Below, in pieces: positions 24,286 through 32,841 of a stretch of 35,944 bases of DNA. Location: positions 1 to 35,944 of the forward strand of contig JAUSOD010000098.1 of NCBI GenBank assembly GCA_030656215.1, written 5' to 3'. This DNA is from Azoarcus sp. (GTDB taxonomy: Bacteria > Pseudomonadota > Gammaproteobacteria > Burkholderiales > Rhodocyclaceae). Below the pieces are notes generated by a model, which worked only from the letters and a program-made list of their open reading frames with translations, searched no databases and was not told the origin of the DNA. Each line of letters opens with the position of its first letter. Positions within the stretch are counted from its first letter, which is position 1. Made by a program: the position numbers and the translations under genes.

Positions 24286-24551
24286 TTTGTGCTCCTGAAC
24301 ATAGTGCGGGAAGTGCTGAATGTGAATGGATGGCGCTGGCCCTGAGACTCCTCTCATGGTGCGTTTCTGAAATGAAACGGATTGAGAGCGCCAGTGCCGG
24401 AACACTCATTCGGCGTTTAGAGAATAGACAAGGCGGCTCCGGCAATCTGTGCGCTGGCGCCCATAAGGAACAGACCCGCTTCTTCCATGACTCGTCGCCA
24501 CCGACGGCTTTCAACACCTTCCCAGCACCCATTCGGGCGCTAGGTCGGCCT

Positions 24552-25799
24552 CTATCCTTGCGGGTGTTCGAGAAAGAAACGCATCATCTGCTGCGTCGCA
24601 TCGGGCCCTTTGGGATCGGTGTACGAACCCTTTGCACTTCCGCCCGACCACGCATGCCCGGCGCCGTGGATGAGCCAGTGCTCCGCGACTGCCGGCCCCT
24701 TCGGCCCATGGTGGATTGTGCGCGTGAACGCATGTCCGTTCGGCACCTGTCCTTTTTCCACCGTCATCTGCGGATTCCGGCCCCCCAGCGCCGGGGCGGC
24801 ACCTGCGCACTGCGCGATCACCTGGTCGCCGTTGCCCGGATGGACGGTGGTATCCCGATCGCCATGGAACACGATGGCCGCAATGGGGTGCACCGCCGCG
24901 CGTTTCCTCGCCTGCCGTCCGACCGGACCGGTTCCGCCCTGCTGCATCGCCGCCAGCGCCGATGGCAGGTCGCCCGCCACCGCGTGCGGCAACCCGGAAT
25001 GGATGCCGACCGCCGCGTACAACTCCGGATGGCTGATCGCCATCGTCACAGCCATCGCCCCACCTGCCGACAAGCCGGCGACGTAGATCCGTTTCGGATC
25101 GACGGCATAGGTGTCGCGCACGTGGCGGGTGATGCCGGCGATGATGGACGGCTCGCCGCCATCACGTTGCTGGTCGCCCGGTTTGAACCAGTTCCAGCAT
25201 TTCGACGGATTAGCGCAGGCTGGCTGAGCCGGATAGATGACCAGACAGGGCTGCTTCTCGGCAAGCTCGTTCATGCCGGTACCGGCCGCAAAATCGTCCG
25301 GATTCTGGGTGCACCCGTGGAGCATGACCACCAGCGGAAGGGGCTGGCCGTCATAGCCGCTGGGCACATACAGTTTGTAGCTGCGCGTGCCGGCTGCATT
25401 GGTGAACGATTCGGTGATGAAGCGGGCGCCGTCTGGCAGCGGCTCGGCGGATGGCATCGGCTCGGCCTGCGGGCCATGGAATCCGCGCCACTGGGTGCGC
25501 AGCGCATCGGCATCGACCCCGGGCCAGGGGCGCCGTGCATGTGTCGATGCGCCCGCAGCCTGCGGCCGGTGGACCTTTGCTTCGGACTGCGGGCGCTCGA
25601 CCGTGGCAGATTCCGCATCCTGCAGAAAGACATCACCCCCGAGCGGCACTTCATTGGCGTGGGAAGTGTCGGTGGGCGCGGTGAAAGTGAAGGGCGTACC
25701 GCCCAGTGCGCCCTGGATAAGCGCGCTAGCCTCCGCCAGGCGCCCCTCGCGGGTCAGCCTCAGGGCTTCGAGCATTGCGGGATTCATGGGTGCGTTCAT
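24552..25799 (-). CDS. PHB depolymerase family esterase
   Basis: A 415-residue alpha/beta hydrolase. The N-terminal MNPAMLEALRLTREGRLAEA helix and a Pro/Ala-rich linker precede the catalytic domain (from about 135). That domain has the oxyanion-hole HGCTQNPDDFA, nucleophile S244 in GLSAGG, D316 in GDRDTT and H382 in GAGHAW. This is the LpqC/PHB-depolymerase type, acting on polyhydroxybutyrate or other short esters. No signal peptide is visible, so it would be intracellular. GGAG precedes ATG 25799 by eleven bases. The CopG/RHH regulator gene lies 81 bases upstream on the same strand, so the two probably form one transcript controlled by that regulator. Confidence 0.85.
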   Translation of the reverse strand: MNAPMNPAMLEALRLTREGRLAEASALIQGALGGTPFTFTAPTDTSHANEVPLGGDVFLQDAESATVERPQSEAKVHRPQAAGASTHARRPWPGVDADALRTQWRGFHGPQAEPMPSAEPLPDGARFITESFTNAAGTRSYKLYVPSGYDGQPLPLVVMLHGCTQNPDDFAAGTGMNELAEKQPCLVIYPAQPACANPSKCWNWFKPGDQQRDGGEPSIIAGITRHVRDTYAVDPKRIYVAGLSAGGAMAVTMAISHPELYAAVGIHSGLPHAVAGDLPSALAAMQQGGTGPVGRQARKRAAVHPIAAIVFHGDRDTTVHPGNGDQVIAQCAGAAPALGGRNPQMTVEKGQVPNGHAFTRTIHHGPKGPAVAEHWLIHGAGHAWSGGSAKGSYTDPKGPDATQQMMRFFLEHPQG

Positions 25800-25880
25800 T
25801 GCGTTGAGTCTCCGGTAACGCTGCCTGACAGGGGAACCGGCCAGGCGAGCGCCCGCCACGAGGGCGGTCAGTGAATTCGC

Positions 25881-26297
25881 TCAGTGAATTCGATTAGCCA
25901 GTGCGGCCTTGACCGCGGGGCTGGCGTGGAAGGCCCCCAGCACGACGATCGAGTCGATCGTGGCAAGGGCGAGTTCGGGTGGCACATCGTTGGCGATGCT
26001 GGCGAGGCCCAGGACCTGGATCTGCAGCTTGTGTCCGGCCGTTTGCACCGCTTCGAGGTCGCTGCGGCTGTAGTGCTGCAGGCCAAGGACGAAGGTCTTG
26101 CGCGCGACGGTCTCGCGGACCACATCGGCATGGGTCGCCAACTGGTTGCGGATTGCGGTGCGGATCAGGTCGGTGCGGTTGGAGTAAAAACCCTCCTGCA
26201 CCAGCAGATCGATCTGCCCGAGATCCACCACGCCGAGGTTGATCGTAATCTTTTCGCTTGCTTCGCCTGCCTTGACTCTTAGTTCGTGGACGCTCAT
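25881..26297 (-). CDS. CopG/ribbon-helix-helix regulator
   Basis: A 138-residue protein with a ribbon-helix-helix domain at about 15-55 (EKITINLGVVDLGQIDLLVQEG, then SNRTDLIRTAIRNQL) and a C-terminal helical region (ALATIDSIVVLGAFHASPAVKAAL) of unknown role. The start is ATG 26297, six bases after AAGGAG; two earlier in-frame ATGs have no site. The promoter just upstream is very good and overlaps an operator-like repeat, so it is probably autoregulated. It lies 81 bases upstream of the PHB-depolymerase-type esterase and is likely co-transcribed. There is no adjacent toxin, so it is not a toxin-antitoxin antitoxin by context. Confidence 0.78.
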   Translation of the reverse strand: MSVHELRVKAGEASEKITINLGVVDLGQIDLLVQEGFYSNRTDLIRTAIRNQLATHADVVRETVARKTFVLGLQHYSRSDLEAVQTAGHKLQIQVLGLASIANDVPPELALATIDSIVVLGAFHASPAVKAALANRIH

Positions 26298-26355
26298 TAC
26301 CATCTCCTTACCATCTGCATGGATGGTATAGTACGCCACTGAACGTCCCTGTCAA
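26297..26355 (-). promoter_or_regulatory. CopG promoter with overlapping operator
   Basis: On the minus strand TTGACA (26350-26355) and TACTAT (26328-26333) are separated by 16 bases, a near-consensus sigma-70 promoter. Plus-strand TTACCATCT occurs twice, at 26297-26305 and 26308-26316 (11-base repeat), and the second copy pairs with GATGGTA at 26322-26328 as a 7-base dyad (26309-26328). The repeats cover the -10 edge, transcription start and ribosome-binding site. This suits a ribbon-helix-helix repressor. Confidence 0.65.
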
Positions 26356-26469
26356 GTTTCAGCCAATCCGTTTTCTCCGCGCCCTGTACAGAAACCCAAC
26401 GAAGAACCTGCCGTCGCTGACCTCATGCCTCATGCTGCTGCATCAGGCCGCTCCGGCAGACGGTCGGGA

Positions 26470-27123
26470 CTAAGAGGCGGTTCGAGCACGCGCCTTGCGC
26501 ACCGCGCCCAGGCCAAGCATGCCGGCAGCCAGGCAGGCCAGCGTGCCTGGCTCGGGAACACTGGCCGGCGCGGTCGCATAAGCAAAGACGGTGAACGCAA
26601 ACCGGTCGGAGAAGAACCCGCTATCGGCAAAGTCGATTCCGCTCAGCATCAGCGTGTGACCATCGAACTCGGCGGAGAACCAACCGAACTGGCCTGCCAG
26701 GCAGGGGCCCATCGCCGGCGTGCAGGGGTCTTCACTCCCTGAGAAGACACCCCCTTCTTCGATCGCCAGGTAAGTCGGAAACGAGAAGCCCATCTGAGTG
26801 GCGCCACCGCCATCGACCGAAACGGACTGGAACCGGATCGCGTCCCGGTAGTGACCTGAAGGCGGATAGAACGAGTCGGTGATGAAGGCTGTCGTCCGCT
26901 CGACCTCGAAACTGCCTGACAGCGCAAACGTCTGCGATGCAGGCGGCTCGGGGCAGTTGCCGTCGGGGTCGCAGAGGACCATCCCGCCGAAGGTGTAGGT
27001 CACCGAACTCTGGGCGGGATCGATGGTAACGAAAGTTGCCTGTGCGCTACCGGCGGCGCCAAGCAGCAGGGCGGCGATCGCGGGCGCGACCGCAGTATTG
27101 CAGATTCGAAGTATGGGGTTCAT
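26470..27123 (-). CDS. PEP-CTERM sorting domain protein
   Basis: A 217-residue exported protein. The signal peptide (VAPAIAALLLGAAGSAQA) is at the N-terminus. The C-terminus has the PEP-CTERM signal: VPEPGTLACL (PEP from about residue 190), a hydrophobic helix, then basic VRKARAR. Exosortase normally recognises this signal and moves the protein to the cell surface or extracellular matrix, often in floc- or biofilm-forming Rhodocyclales. The middle has no recognised domain but contains paired cysteines and beta-rich segments. The ribosome-binding site before ATG 27123 is weak. A sigma-54-like promoter sits 77-91 bases upstream of the start. No exosortase gene is in this window. Confidence 0.82.
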   Translation of the reverse strand: MNPILRICNTAVAPAIAALLLGAAGSAQATFVTIDPAQSSVTYTFGGMVLCDPDGNCPEPPASQTFALSGSFEVERTTAFITDSFYPPSGHYRDAIRFQSVSVDGGGATQMGFSFPTYLAIEEGGVFSGSEDPCTPAMGPCLAGQFGWFSAEFDGHTLMLSGIDFADSGFFSDRFAFTVFAYATAPASVPEPGTLACLAAGMLGLGAVRKARARTAS

Positions 27124-27199
27124 GTCGGAAAGATCGCTTGTCGAAGTTGTTGAAGGCCGCGCGGTTGACCGAGCGGGTGGAGCACCGGCAGGGACCGAA

Positions 27200-27214
27200 G
27201 CAAGATCAAAGCCA
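27200..27214 (-). promoter_or_regulatory. Sigma-54 (RpoN) type promoter for the PEP-CTERM gene
   Basis: Read on the minus strand: CTGGC-TTT-GATC-TTGCT, with TGGC (27214-27211) and TTGC (27203-27200) separated by 7 bases as in the -24/-12 consensus. The expected transcript start, near 27188, leaves a leader of about 65 bases before ATG 27123. PEP-CTERM genes in Zoogloea-type bacteria are known to depend on RpoN with the PrsK/PrsR pair. Confidence 0.6.
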
Positions 27215-27422
27215 GTGTCATATATTCCATACAAATCACCTGATTGGTGTCGCCGACCATCCCGGAAACGTATCCAGGCAGCGGCGTTTGTAAGAAAATC
27301 CGACGGCACGGCAACAATCAGCGCTTCATTGGAGGGCCCGCCGAAAGGCATGGCTGAACCATGCCCACGCCCGAAGGTCTGCAAGAAACCGCGTTCACTA
27401 TTCACTACAGAGGAGATCCTCC

Positions 27423-28019
27423 ATGCCCAGCCCCCGCCTACTCGCTCTGTGCGGCAGTGCCCGCCGTGATTCATACAACCGTCGTGCCCTTGCGGTTGCC
27501 ATGACCGGTGCGCGAGAGGCCGGCGCCGAGCTCACCTTCATCGAGCCGCGTGAGTTCGTCATGCCGCTTTACGATGGCGATCTGGAGGCGAGTGAGGGAC
27601 TGCCCGAAGCGGCTGCGCGGCTACAACAATTGTTTGCCGAGCACGACGGCGTGCTGGTCGCCACCCCCGAGTACAACGGCTTTTTCACCCCGCTGCTCAA
27701 GAACACGCTGGATTGGGTGTCCCGCCCCCTGCCCGACGGCAGCAACCGCCCCGGCACCATCCATCTGCGCGGCAAGGCCGCCGGCCTGGTCACCGCCTCG
27801 CCGGGCGCGCTCGGCGGCATCCGGGCACTGCAGCATGCGCGGCTCTATCTGGCCAATCTCGGTCTTGTGGTGGTCCCGGAACAGGCCGCGGTCCCCGCCG
27901 CCGACAAGGTGCTAGGCGCCGATGGCAGCGTTGCCGACGATCGCACCCGCAGCATGCTGGAAGGTGTCGGCAGCGCCGTGTGCAAGCTCGCTACCGCCCT
28001 CGCAAAACGTGCGGATTAA
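27423..28019 (+). CDS. NADPH-dependent FMN reductase
   Basis: A 198-residue flavodoxin-like reductase. The N-terminal LLALCGSARRDSYNRRAL is the FMN phosphate-binding loop, and ATPEYNGFFTPLLKNTLDWVSRP is the signature of the NADPH-dependent FMN/azo/chromate reductase family. TASPGALGGIRALQHARLYL completes the fold. It would reduce FMN or quinones/azo compounds with NAD(P)H in the cytosol. GAGGAGATCC lies before ATG 27423. Seven bases separate its stop from the 2-hydroxyacid dehydrogenase gene, so the two form an operon; the shared substrate, if any, is not evident. Confidence 0.87.
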   Translation: MPSPRLLALCGSARRDSYNRRALAVAMTGAREAGAELTFIEPREFVMPLYDGDLEASEGLPEAAARLQQLFAEHDGVLVATPEYNGFFTPLLKNTLDWVSRPLPDGSNRPGTIHLRGKAAGLVTASPGALGGIRALQHARLYLANLGLVVVPEQAAVPAADKVLGADGSVADDRTRSMLEGVGSAVCKLATALAKRAD

Positions 28020-28026
28020 GCCTGCC

Positions 28027-28989
28027 ATGCACAAGATCGTCTTTCTCGACCGCGCCACACTGGCGCCGCAAATCACGCTGACGCGTCCGGCCTTTGCCCA
28101 TGAGTTGACCGAGTACGAGCGCAGCGCGCCGGACCAGGTGGCGGCCCGCCTTGCCGGCGCCACCATCGCGATCACCAACAAGGTCGCGCTCGGTGCCGAG
28201 ACGCTGGCGCAATTACCCGATCTGCGCCTGGTGGCCGTGGCCGCCACTGGCTCCGACTGTGTCGACAAGGCCGCCTGCCAGCGGCTGGGGATTGCGGTGA
28301 GCAACATCCGCGGCTACGCGGTCAATACCGTACCCGAGCACGTCTTCGCCCTGATCCTCGCGTTGCGCCGCAACCTGGTGGGTTTTCGCGACGACGTGCT
28401 GGCCGGCGAGTGGCAAAAGGCCGCGCAGTTCTGCTTCTTCAACCATCCGATCCGCGACCTGGCCGGCACCCGGCTGGGCATCATCGGCAGCGGCGTGCTG
28501 GGCAATCGCGTAGCCGAGATTGCCCGCGTGTTTCGCATGGAGCCAGTGTTCGCCGCGCGCAAGGGCGCGAGCGAAGTCGGCGCAGGCTACCTGCCGTGGG
28601 ACGAGGTAATCGCCACCAGCGACGTCCTCACCCTGCACTGCCCGCTGACGGCGCACACCCGCGACCTGATCGGCCTGCCCGAATTCCGCGCGATGGCACG
28701 CCGCCCGCTGCTGATCAACACCGCCCGCGGTGGCCTGGTCAACGAACAGGATCTGGTCCGTGCGCTCGACGAAGGGCTGATCAGCGGTGCCGGCTTCGAT
28801 GTCACCGACGGCGAACCGCCCGCGGCCGACAACGCCCTGCTACGCGCCGCCAACCGCCCCAACGTGATCCTTACTCCGCACGTGGCCTGGGCCTCGGACG
28901 AAGCCCAGCAGGCCCTCGCGGATCAGTTGATGGACAACATCGCCGCCTTCGTCGCCGGCCATCCGCGCAACCTGGTGCAGGCAGGCTGA
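28027..28989 (+). CDS. D-2-hydroxyacid dehydrogenase, glycerate dehydrogenase type
   Basis: A 320-residue member of the D-isomer-specific 2-hydroxyacid dehydrogenases. The NAD-binding LGIIGSGVLGNRVAEIA is central. The catalytic triad is R234 (NTARGG), E263 (DGEPP) and H285 (PHVAW). The NTVPEHVFALILALRRN helix is typical of the glycerate/hydroxypyruvate reductase group, which interconverts hydroxypyruvate or glyoxylate with the D-2-hydroxyacid. It follows the FMN reductase by 7 bases and ends 7 bases from the convergent FAH-family gene. No terminator fits in that gap. Confidence 0.86.
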   Translation: MHKIVFLDRATLAPQITLTRPAFAHELTEYERSAPDQVAARLAGATIAITNKVALGAETLAQLPDLRLVAVAATGSDCVDKAACQRLGIAVSNIRGYAVNTVPEHVFALILALRRNLVGFRDDVLAGEWQKAAQFCFFNHPIRDLAGTRLGIIGSGVLGNRVAEIARVFRMEPVFAARKGASEVGAGYLPWDEVIATSDVLTLHCPLTAHTRDLIGLPEFRAMARRPLLINTARGGLVNEQDLVRALDEGLISGAGFDVTDGEPPAADNALLRAANRPNVILTPHVAWASDEAQQALADQLMDNIAAFVAGHPRNLVQAG

Positions 28990-28996
28990 GGCGACA

Positions 28997-29707
28997 CTAG
29001 CGCGCTGCACCGACCTCGATCGTGATCGTGCCGATGCCGTCCACCCCGCCGTGCAGACGGTCGCCCACGTGCACCGGCCCCACCCCCGCCGGCGTGCCGG
29101 TGAAGATCACGTCGCCGGCCTCAAGCGCAAAGTAGCGTGACAGGTGGGCGATCAGCTCCGGCACGCGCCAGATCTGATCGCCGATATCGCCGCGCTGGCG
29201 CGCCTCGCCGTTGACCTCGAGCCAGATCGCACCGCTCGACGGATGCCCGATACGCGCCGCCGGCACGATCGCCGAGCACGGCGCCGCGCCATCGAAAGCC
29301 TTGCCGATCTCCCACGGCCGGCCCGCGCGCTTGGCCTCGGCCTGCAGGTCGCGCCGCGTCATGTCGAGGCCCACCGCGTAGCCGAACACATGCTCCAGCG
29401 CCGACTCGACCGGGATCTCGGCCCCGCCGCGACCGATTGCCACCACCATCTCTACCTCGTGATGCACCTCGGCGCTTGCCTGCGGATAGGCAAACACGCT
29501 GCCATCGGGCAGCAGGCTATCGGGCTGCTTGGTGAAGAAGAAAGGCGGCTCGCGATCGGGGTCGTGACCCATCTCGCGCGCGTGGTCGGCGTAGTTGCGG
29601 CCAATGCAATACACCCGCCGCACCGGAAAGCGCACCGCGCTGTCGCTGATTGCCAGGCTGGGCACGGTTGGGGGAAACAGGAACGACTCGGGGGATTGAA
29701 CAGTCAC
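28997..29707 (-). CDS. Fumarylacetoacetate hydrolase family protein
   Basis: A 236-residue FAH-fold enzyme: [12 protein letters not shown] opening, [11 protein letters not shown], the metal-binding [13 protein letters not shown] (two Glu), [14 protein letters not shown] (Asp and cap region), GKAFDGAAP, and a closing [13 protein letters not shown]. Length and motifs suit fumarylpyruvate hydrolase or a 2-keto-4-pentenoate-hydratase/decarboxylase-type enzyme of aromatic degradation. I chose GTG 29707 because GGAGG lies eight bases before it and homology starts there; the frame is open to 29869 but those residues look like untranslated leader. The substrate cannot be fixed; no ring-cleavage dioxygenase gene is adjacent. 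Confidence 0.85.
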   Translation of the reverse strand: MTVQSPESFLFPPTVPSLAISDSAVRFPVRRVYCIGRNYADHAREMGHDPDREPPFFFTKQPDSLLPDGSVFAYPQASAEVHHEVEMVVAIGRGGAEIPVESALEHVFGYAVGLDMTRRDLQAEAKRAGRPWEIGKAFDGAAPCSAIVPAARIGHPSSGAIWLEVNGEARQRGDIGDQIWRVPELIAHLSRYFALEAGDVIFTGTPAGVGPVHVGDRLHGGVDGIGTITIEVGAAR

Positions 29708-30005
29708 CGCGACAGCCTCCAGAAAACGGATCGATCGATTGAGCAAGGGAGCGGATGAGGATAACGCCGGCGCACGTCGACGGCTACCTCCGGCGGCAAT
29801 TGCCTGCACCCGGCCGCGCAGCTGCGCATGGGGAAGGCTGCATGCCGGAAGCGACATTCCGTTGCGCACTCAACGCGGGCGATGATCTATGCTCCGAACG
29901 TGACCATGGTCAAGAATCTGCATCGCCCCACCGCGACCGCCTGCCACATGGACACACGCCGCTGCCCCAGCCGGAAACATCACGATGACCAAGGAGTTCG
30001 ACCCG

Positions 30006-30635
30006 ATGAACCAGGAAACCACGTGGAGCACCCGTTACCGGGACGCCGGCGACACCTATCTGTTTGGCACCGAGCCCAACCGTTTTCTCGCCCATCGGCT
30101 CGACCTGCTGCAGAGCGGCCGAACCGCGCTGTCGGTGGCCGACGGTGAAGGCCGCAACTCGGTCTGGCTCGCTGAGCAAGGCCTCGAAGTCACCGCCATC
30201 GAGATCTCCGCCGTCGCCGTCGAAAAGGCCCGCCACCTTGCTGCGGGGCGCAACGCCGACGTCCGCTTCATCCAGGCCGACATGCTCGCCCCGGGCTGGC
30301 CCCCCGCCGACATGCACGACGCCTTCGACTGGGTGGTCGGCATCTTCATCCAGTTCGTCGGCCCCGAATGGCGCGACCGCCAGTTCGACGTAATGAAGCA
30401 ACTCACCCGCCCCGGCGGTCGCATCCTGCTCCAGGGCTACACGCCCAAGCAGCTCGAATACAAAACCGGCGGCCCGTCCGCGGTCGAGAACCTCTACACC
30501 GCAGAAGACCTTCGCGCCGCGTTCGCCGACTGGCAGCTGGAGGAGTTGGTCGAGTACGAGGAAGATATTGCCGAGGGCGTGGGGCACAAGGGGCGCTCGG
30601 CGCTGATCGGATTGGTCGCGCGCAAGCCCGAGTAG
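30006..30635 (+). CDS. Class I SAM-dependent methyltransferase
   Basis: A 209-residue Rossmann-fold methyltransferase. Motif I is ALSVADGEGRNSVWLAEQG (the usual DxGxGxG loop, here ADGEG). VTAIEISAVAVEKAR supplies the ribose-binding acidic residue, and FDWVVGIFIQF is motif II. TRPGGRILLQGY and the YKTGGPSAVENLYTAEDL end resemble the TehB/thiopurine-type small-molecule methyltransferases. AAGGAG lies nine bases before ATG 30006; an ATG at 29985 would place that site inside the gene. It stands alone. The substrate is unknown; tellurite or xenobiotic detoxification is a family-based guess. Confidence 0.84.
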   Translation: MNQETTWSTRYRDAGDTYLFGTEPNRFLAHRLDLLQSGRTALSVADGEGRNSVWLAEQGLEVTAIEISAVAVEKARHLAAGRNADVRFIQADMLAPGWPPADMHDAFDWVVGIFIQFVGPEWRDRQFDVMKQLTRPGGRILLQGYTPKQLEYKTGGPSAVENLYTAEDLRAAFADWQLEELVEYEEDIAEGVGHKGRSALIGLVARKPE

Positions 30636-30779
30636 CCCATCGACGCAAAATATATTGGTCGAAACAGTAAATATGGCTTAATGAACGACGCAAGTGAGCC
30701 GTTAGCAGTCATTACTTGGGAGATGCGTAGCGACATTTCCAGCACCTGAAGCCACGGCGCTTCAATCAGGGAGAGTGAC

Positions 30780-32402
30780 ATGTTCGGCACGATGAGTCTG
30801 AAGAGCCGTTTGCTGGCGACGGTGTTGGTGGCGCTGATCGGCATGATCGCGCTCGCCGCGTTCCAGATTCTTCACCTGCGCGGCCAGCTCCTGGAAGACC
30901 GCAAGGCCACGCTGAATGCGGTCATCCACGCCGCGGTGAGCAGCGTGGCCGGCCTGCAGGCCCAGGAGAAGAGCGGGGAGCTGTCGCGCGAGGAAGCCCA
31001 GAAACGCGCGGCCAACGTGCTGCGCAACATCCGCTATCTGGGTAACGAATACCTCTACGTATACGACAGCAAGGCCATGGGCGTGATGCACCCTATCCGG
31101 CCCGAGTACGAAGGCGCACCGCACTGGGACCGCAAGGACAAGGAAGGCAACTACACGGTTCGCGCCCTGGTCGGCGCGGCCACCGGCGGCGACGGCTTCG
31201 CCTTCACCATGACGCCCAAGCCGGGGTCCGACGTGCAAGTGCCGAAACTGCATTACCTCGAGCACTTCAAGGAATGGGACTGGGTTATCGGCACCGGCCT
31301 CTACACCGACGATCTCGACGCCCTGTTTTACAGCCAGCTGAGCTACGTGACGATGGTGATCGCGCTGGCGATGCTGTTTGTCGGCGCCCTCACCTGGATC
31401 ATCGCGCGAACCATCCTCGGCCAGATCGGGGGTGAGCCCGGTTCGGTCATGGCCCTGATGGAAAAGGCGAGCCACGGCGATCTCACCATCGAGGTCGGCA
31501 ACGCGCAGCCCGGCAGCATGCTGGCCTCGCTCGGCGCCATGACCCTGGGCCTGCGCGAGATGATGCGCCAGGTCGGCGACAGCGCACGTACCCTGGTGTC
31601 GAACGCCACCCACATCTCCGACGCGTCCGGCCAGGTCGCCGCCGCCGCGCGCAACCAGTCGGACGCCACCTCGTCCATGGCGGCCGCGATCGAAGAGCTC
31701 ACCGTCAGCGTCGGCCACATTTCGGACAGCGCACGCGAGACCGAGATCAACTCCGCTCGCGCCGTCGACATGGCCGGCAGCGGCGAGAAAACAGTGCACC
31801 TCGCCGCAGACGAGATTTCGCTGATCGCCGAGCGCGTCACCTCCGCCGCAACCCGCATCCGCTCCCTCGAAGCACGTGCCGGAGACGTCTCCGCGATCGC
31901 CAGCGTGATCAAGGACATCGCCGCCCAGACAAACCTGCTGGCGCTCAACGCAGCCATTGAGGCCGCGCGCGCCGGCGAACACGGCCGCGGCTTTGCCGTG
32001 GTTGCGGACGAGGTCCGTGGCCTGGCCGAACGCACCGCCACCGCCACCGTCCAGATCAATCAGATGATCACCGGCATCCAGGGCGACACCGCCGCGGCCG
32101 CCACCTCAATGGACTCGGCTCTGCCCCAGGTCGAGCGCGGCGTAGCCCTCGCCCGCGAGGCGGCCGACTCGCTGAAAGCCATTCGCGCCGGCGCTGCCGA
32201 GACGCTGGAGCGCACCAGCGACGTGGCCCTGGCCACCCGCGAGCAGAGCGCGGCGAGCACCGCCATCGCGCAAAAGGTGGAAGGCATCGCGCAAATGGTC
32301 GAGGAAACCAGCGCCGCGGTCGACAGCACCGCGGAATCGGCGAAGGCGCTGGAGCGCGTGGCGAGCAACCTCGATGAACTGATCTCGCGCTTCCGGTTTT
32401 AG
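30780..32402 (+). CDS. Methyl-accepting chemotaxis protein with Cache sensor
   Basis: A 540-residue chemoreceptor. TM1 is at about 10-30. The periplasmic single-Cache domain (about 35-190) has [26 protein letters not shown] and the ending [18 protein letters not shown]2 lies at about 195-215, and a short HAMP-like linker follows. The long cytoplasmic coiled coil has its hairpin tip around 379-418, including [18 protein letters not shown] and [18 protein letters not shown]. Cache domains of this kind often bind small carboxylates. GGGAGA precedes ATG 30780. Signalling would be through CheW/CheA encoded elsewhere. Directly after its stop begins the IS256-type remnant. Confidence 0.88.
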   Translation: MFGTMSLKSRLLATVLVALIGMIALAAFQILHLRGQLLEDRKATLNAVIHAAVSSVAGLQAQEKSGELSREEAQKRAANVLRNIRYLGNEYLYVYDSKAMGVMHPIRPEYEGAPHWDRKDKEGNYTVRALVGAATGGDGFAFTMTPKPGSDVQVPKLHYLEHFKEWDWVIGTGLYTDDLDALFYSQLSYVTMVIALAMLFVGALTWIIARTILGQIGGEPGSVMALMEKASHGDLTIEVGNAQPGSMLASLGAMTLGLREMMRQVGDSARTLVSNATHISDASGQVAAAARNQSDATSSMAAAIEELTVSVGHISDSARETEINSARAVDMAGSGEKTVHLAADEISLIAERVTSAATRIRSLEARAGDVSAIASVIKDIAAQTNLLALNAAIEAARAGEHGRGFAVVADEVRGLAERTATATVQINQMITGIQGDTAAAATSMDSALPQVERGVALAREAADSLKAIRAGAAETLERTSDVALATREQSAASTAIAQKVEGIAQMVEETSAAVDSTAESAKALERVASNLDELISRFRF

Positions 32403-32555
32403 TGGCGGGGCCGGCGCCGCGCACAGCAACTCGGTCATCTCGCCTTCCAGAACCTCCTGCAGCGCCTGCTTCATCAGCACCTTCATCAGGTCCGAATCCG
32501 ACGCCACCAATGCTTCCACTGTCGCGCCCATCGAACTACGCTTGATCGTGGTCAT
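32403..32555 (-). pseudogene. IS256-family transposase, N-terminal remnant
   Basis: Read leftwards from ATG 32555: MTTIKRSSMGATVEALV, then DLMKVLMKQALQEVLEGEMTELLCAAP. That is the N-terminal start of an IS256/Mut-type transposase; the part from the GERTGYRNGY region on, including the DDE catalytic residues, is gone. Homology ends near 32410, one or two codons from the chemoreceptor stop. About 50 of about 400 residues remain. The stretch to about 32665 (GCACACACTTATGAACACTACC) could be the matching outer end of the element. Not functional. Confidence 0.7.
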
Positions 32556-32602
32556 GGCTGCCCCCCACAGGGTTAAAGGTCGATCGGTCAATCAACCTTA
32601 GC

Positions 32603-32841
32603 CATGGCCAACCACGCCTTCCAACCGAAGACGCTTCTGCACACACTTATGAACACTACCTCCTGGCGCTCATCTATTTGTCCCCATCCTGTCGTTAGGT
32701 TCAGCCATTTGGCCTGTCCGGCGCGAGTGCATCGGATGGGAGGATTGTCTTCGCCCCCCACTCGCGCTTCGCCTCTGCGGCAGCGGCGTAAAGGGGGTTA
32801 GAATCGAAGCGGGTCGTCCGACGTGGGGGAAGGGGCCGAGC
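32603..32841. other. Non-coding stretch, probable IS end and promoter of the GAF-GGDEF-EAL gene
   Basis: The first 60 bases are probably the end of the IS256-type element. No gene is visible. TAGAAT at 32799-32804 is a possible -10 box for the gene starting at 32842; the -35 is weak. A purine-rich GGGGAAGGGG precedes the ATG and may serve as the ribosome-binding site. Confidence 0.35.

Noticed and set aside
24298-24329. TTCACA-N17-TATGTT as promoter of the PRC-barrel gene
   Set aside because: The implied transcript would start inside the ribosome-binding site, so it cannot serve the chosen start codon.
25881-26297. CopG gene as an antitoxin of a toxin-antitoxin pair
   Set aside because: No small toxin gene is adjacent; the neighbour is an esterase with a complete catalytic triad.
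30640-30779. Possible sigma-28 promoter before the chemoreceptor (TAAA-N15-GACGCAAG)
   Set aside because: Only about half of the -10 consensus bases match; no better than chance in an AT-rich patch.
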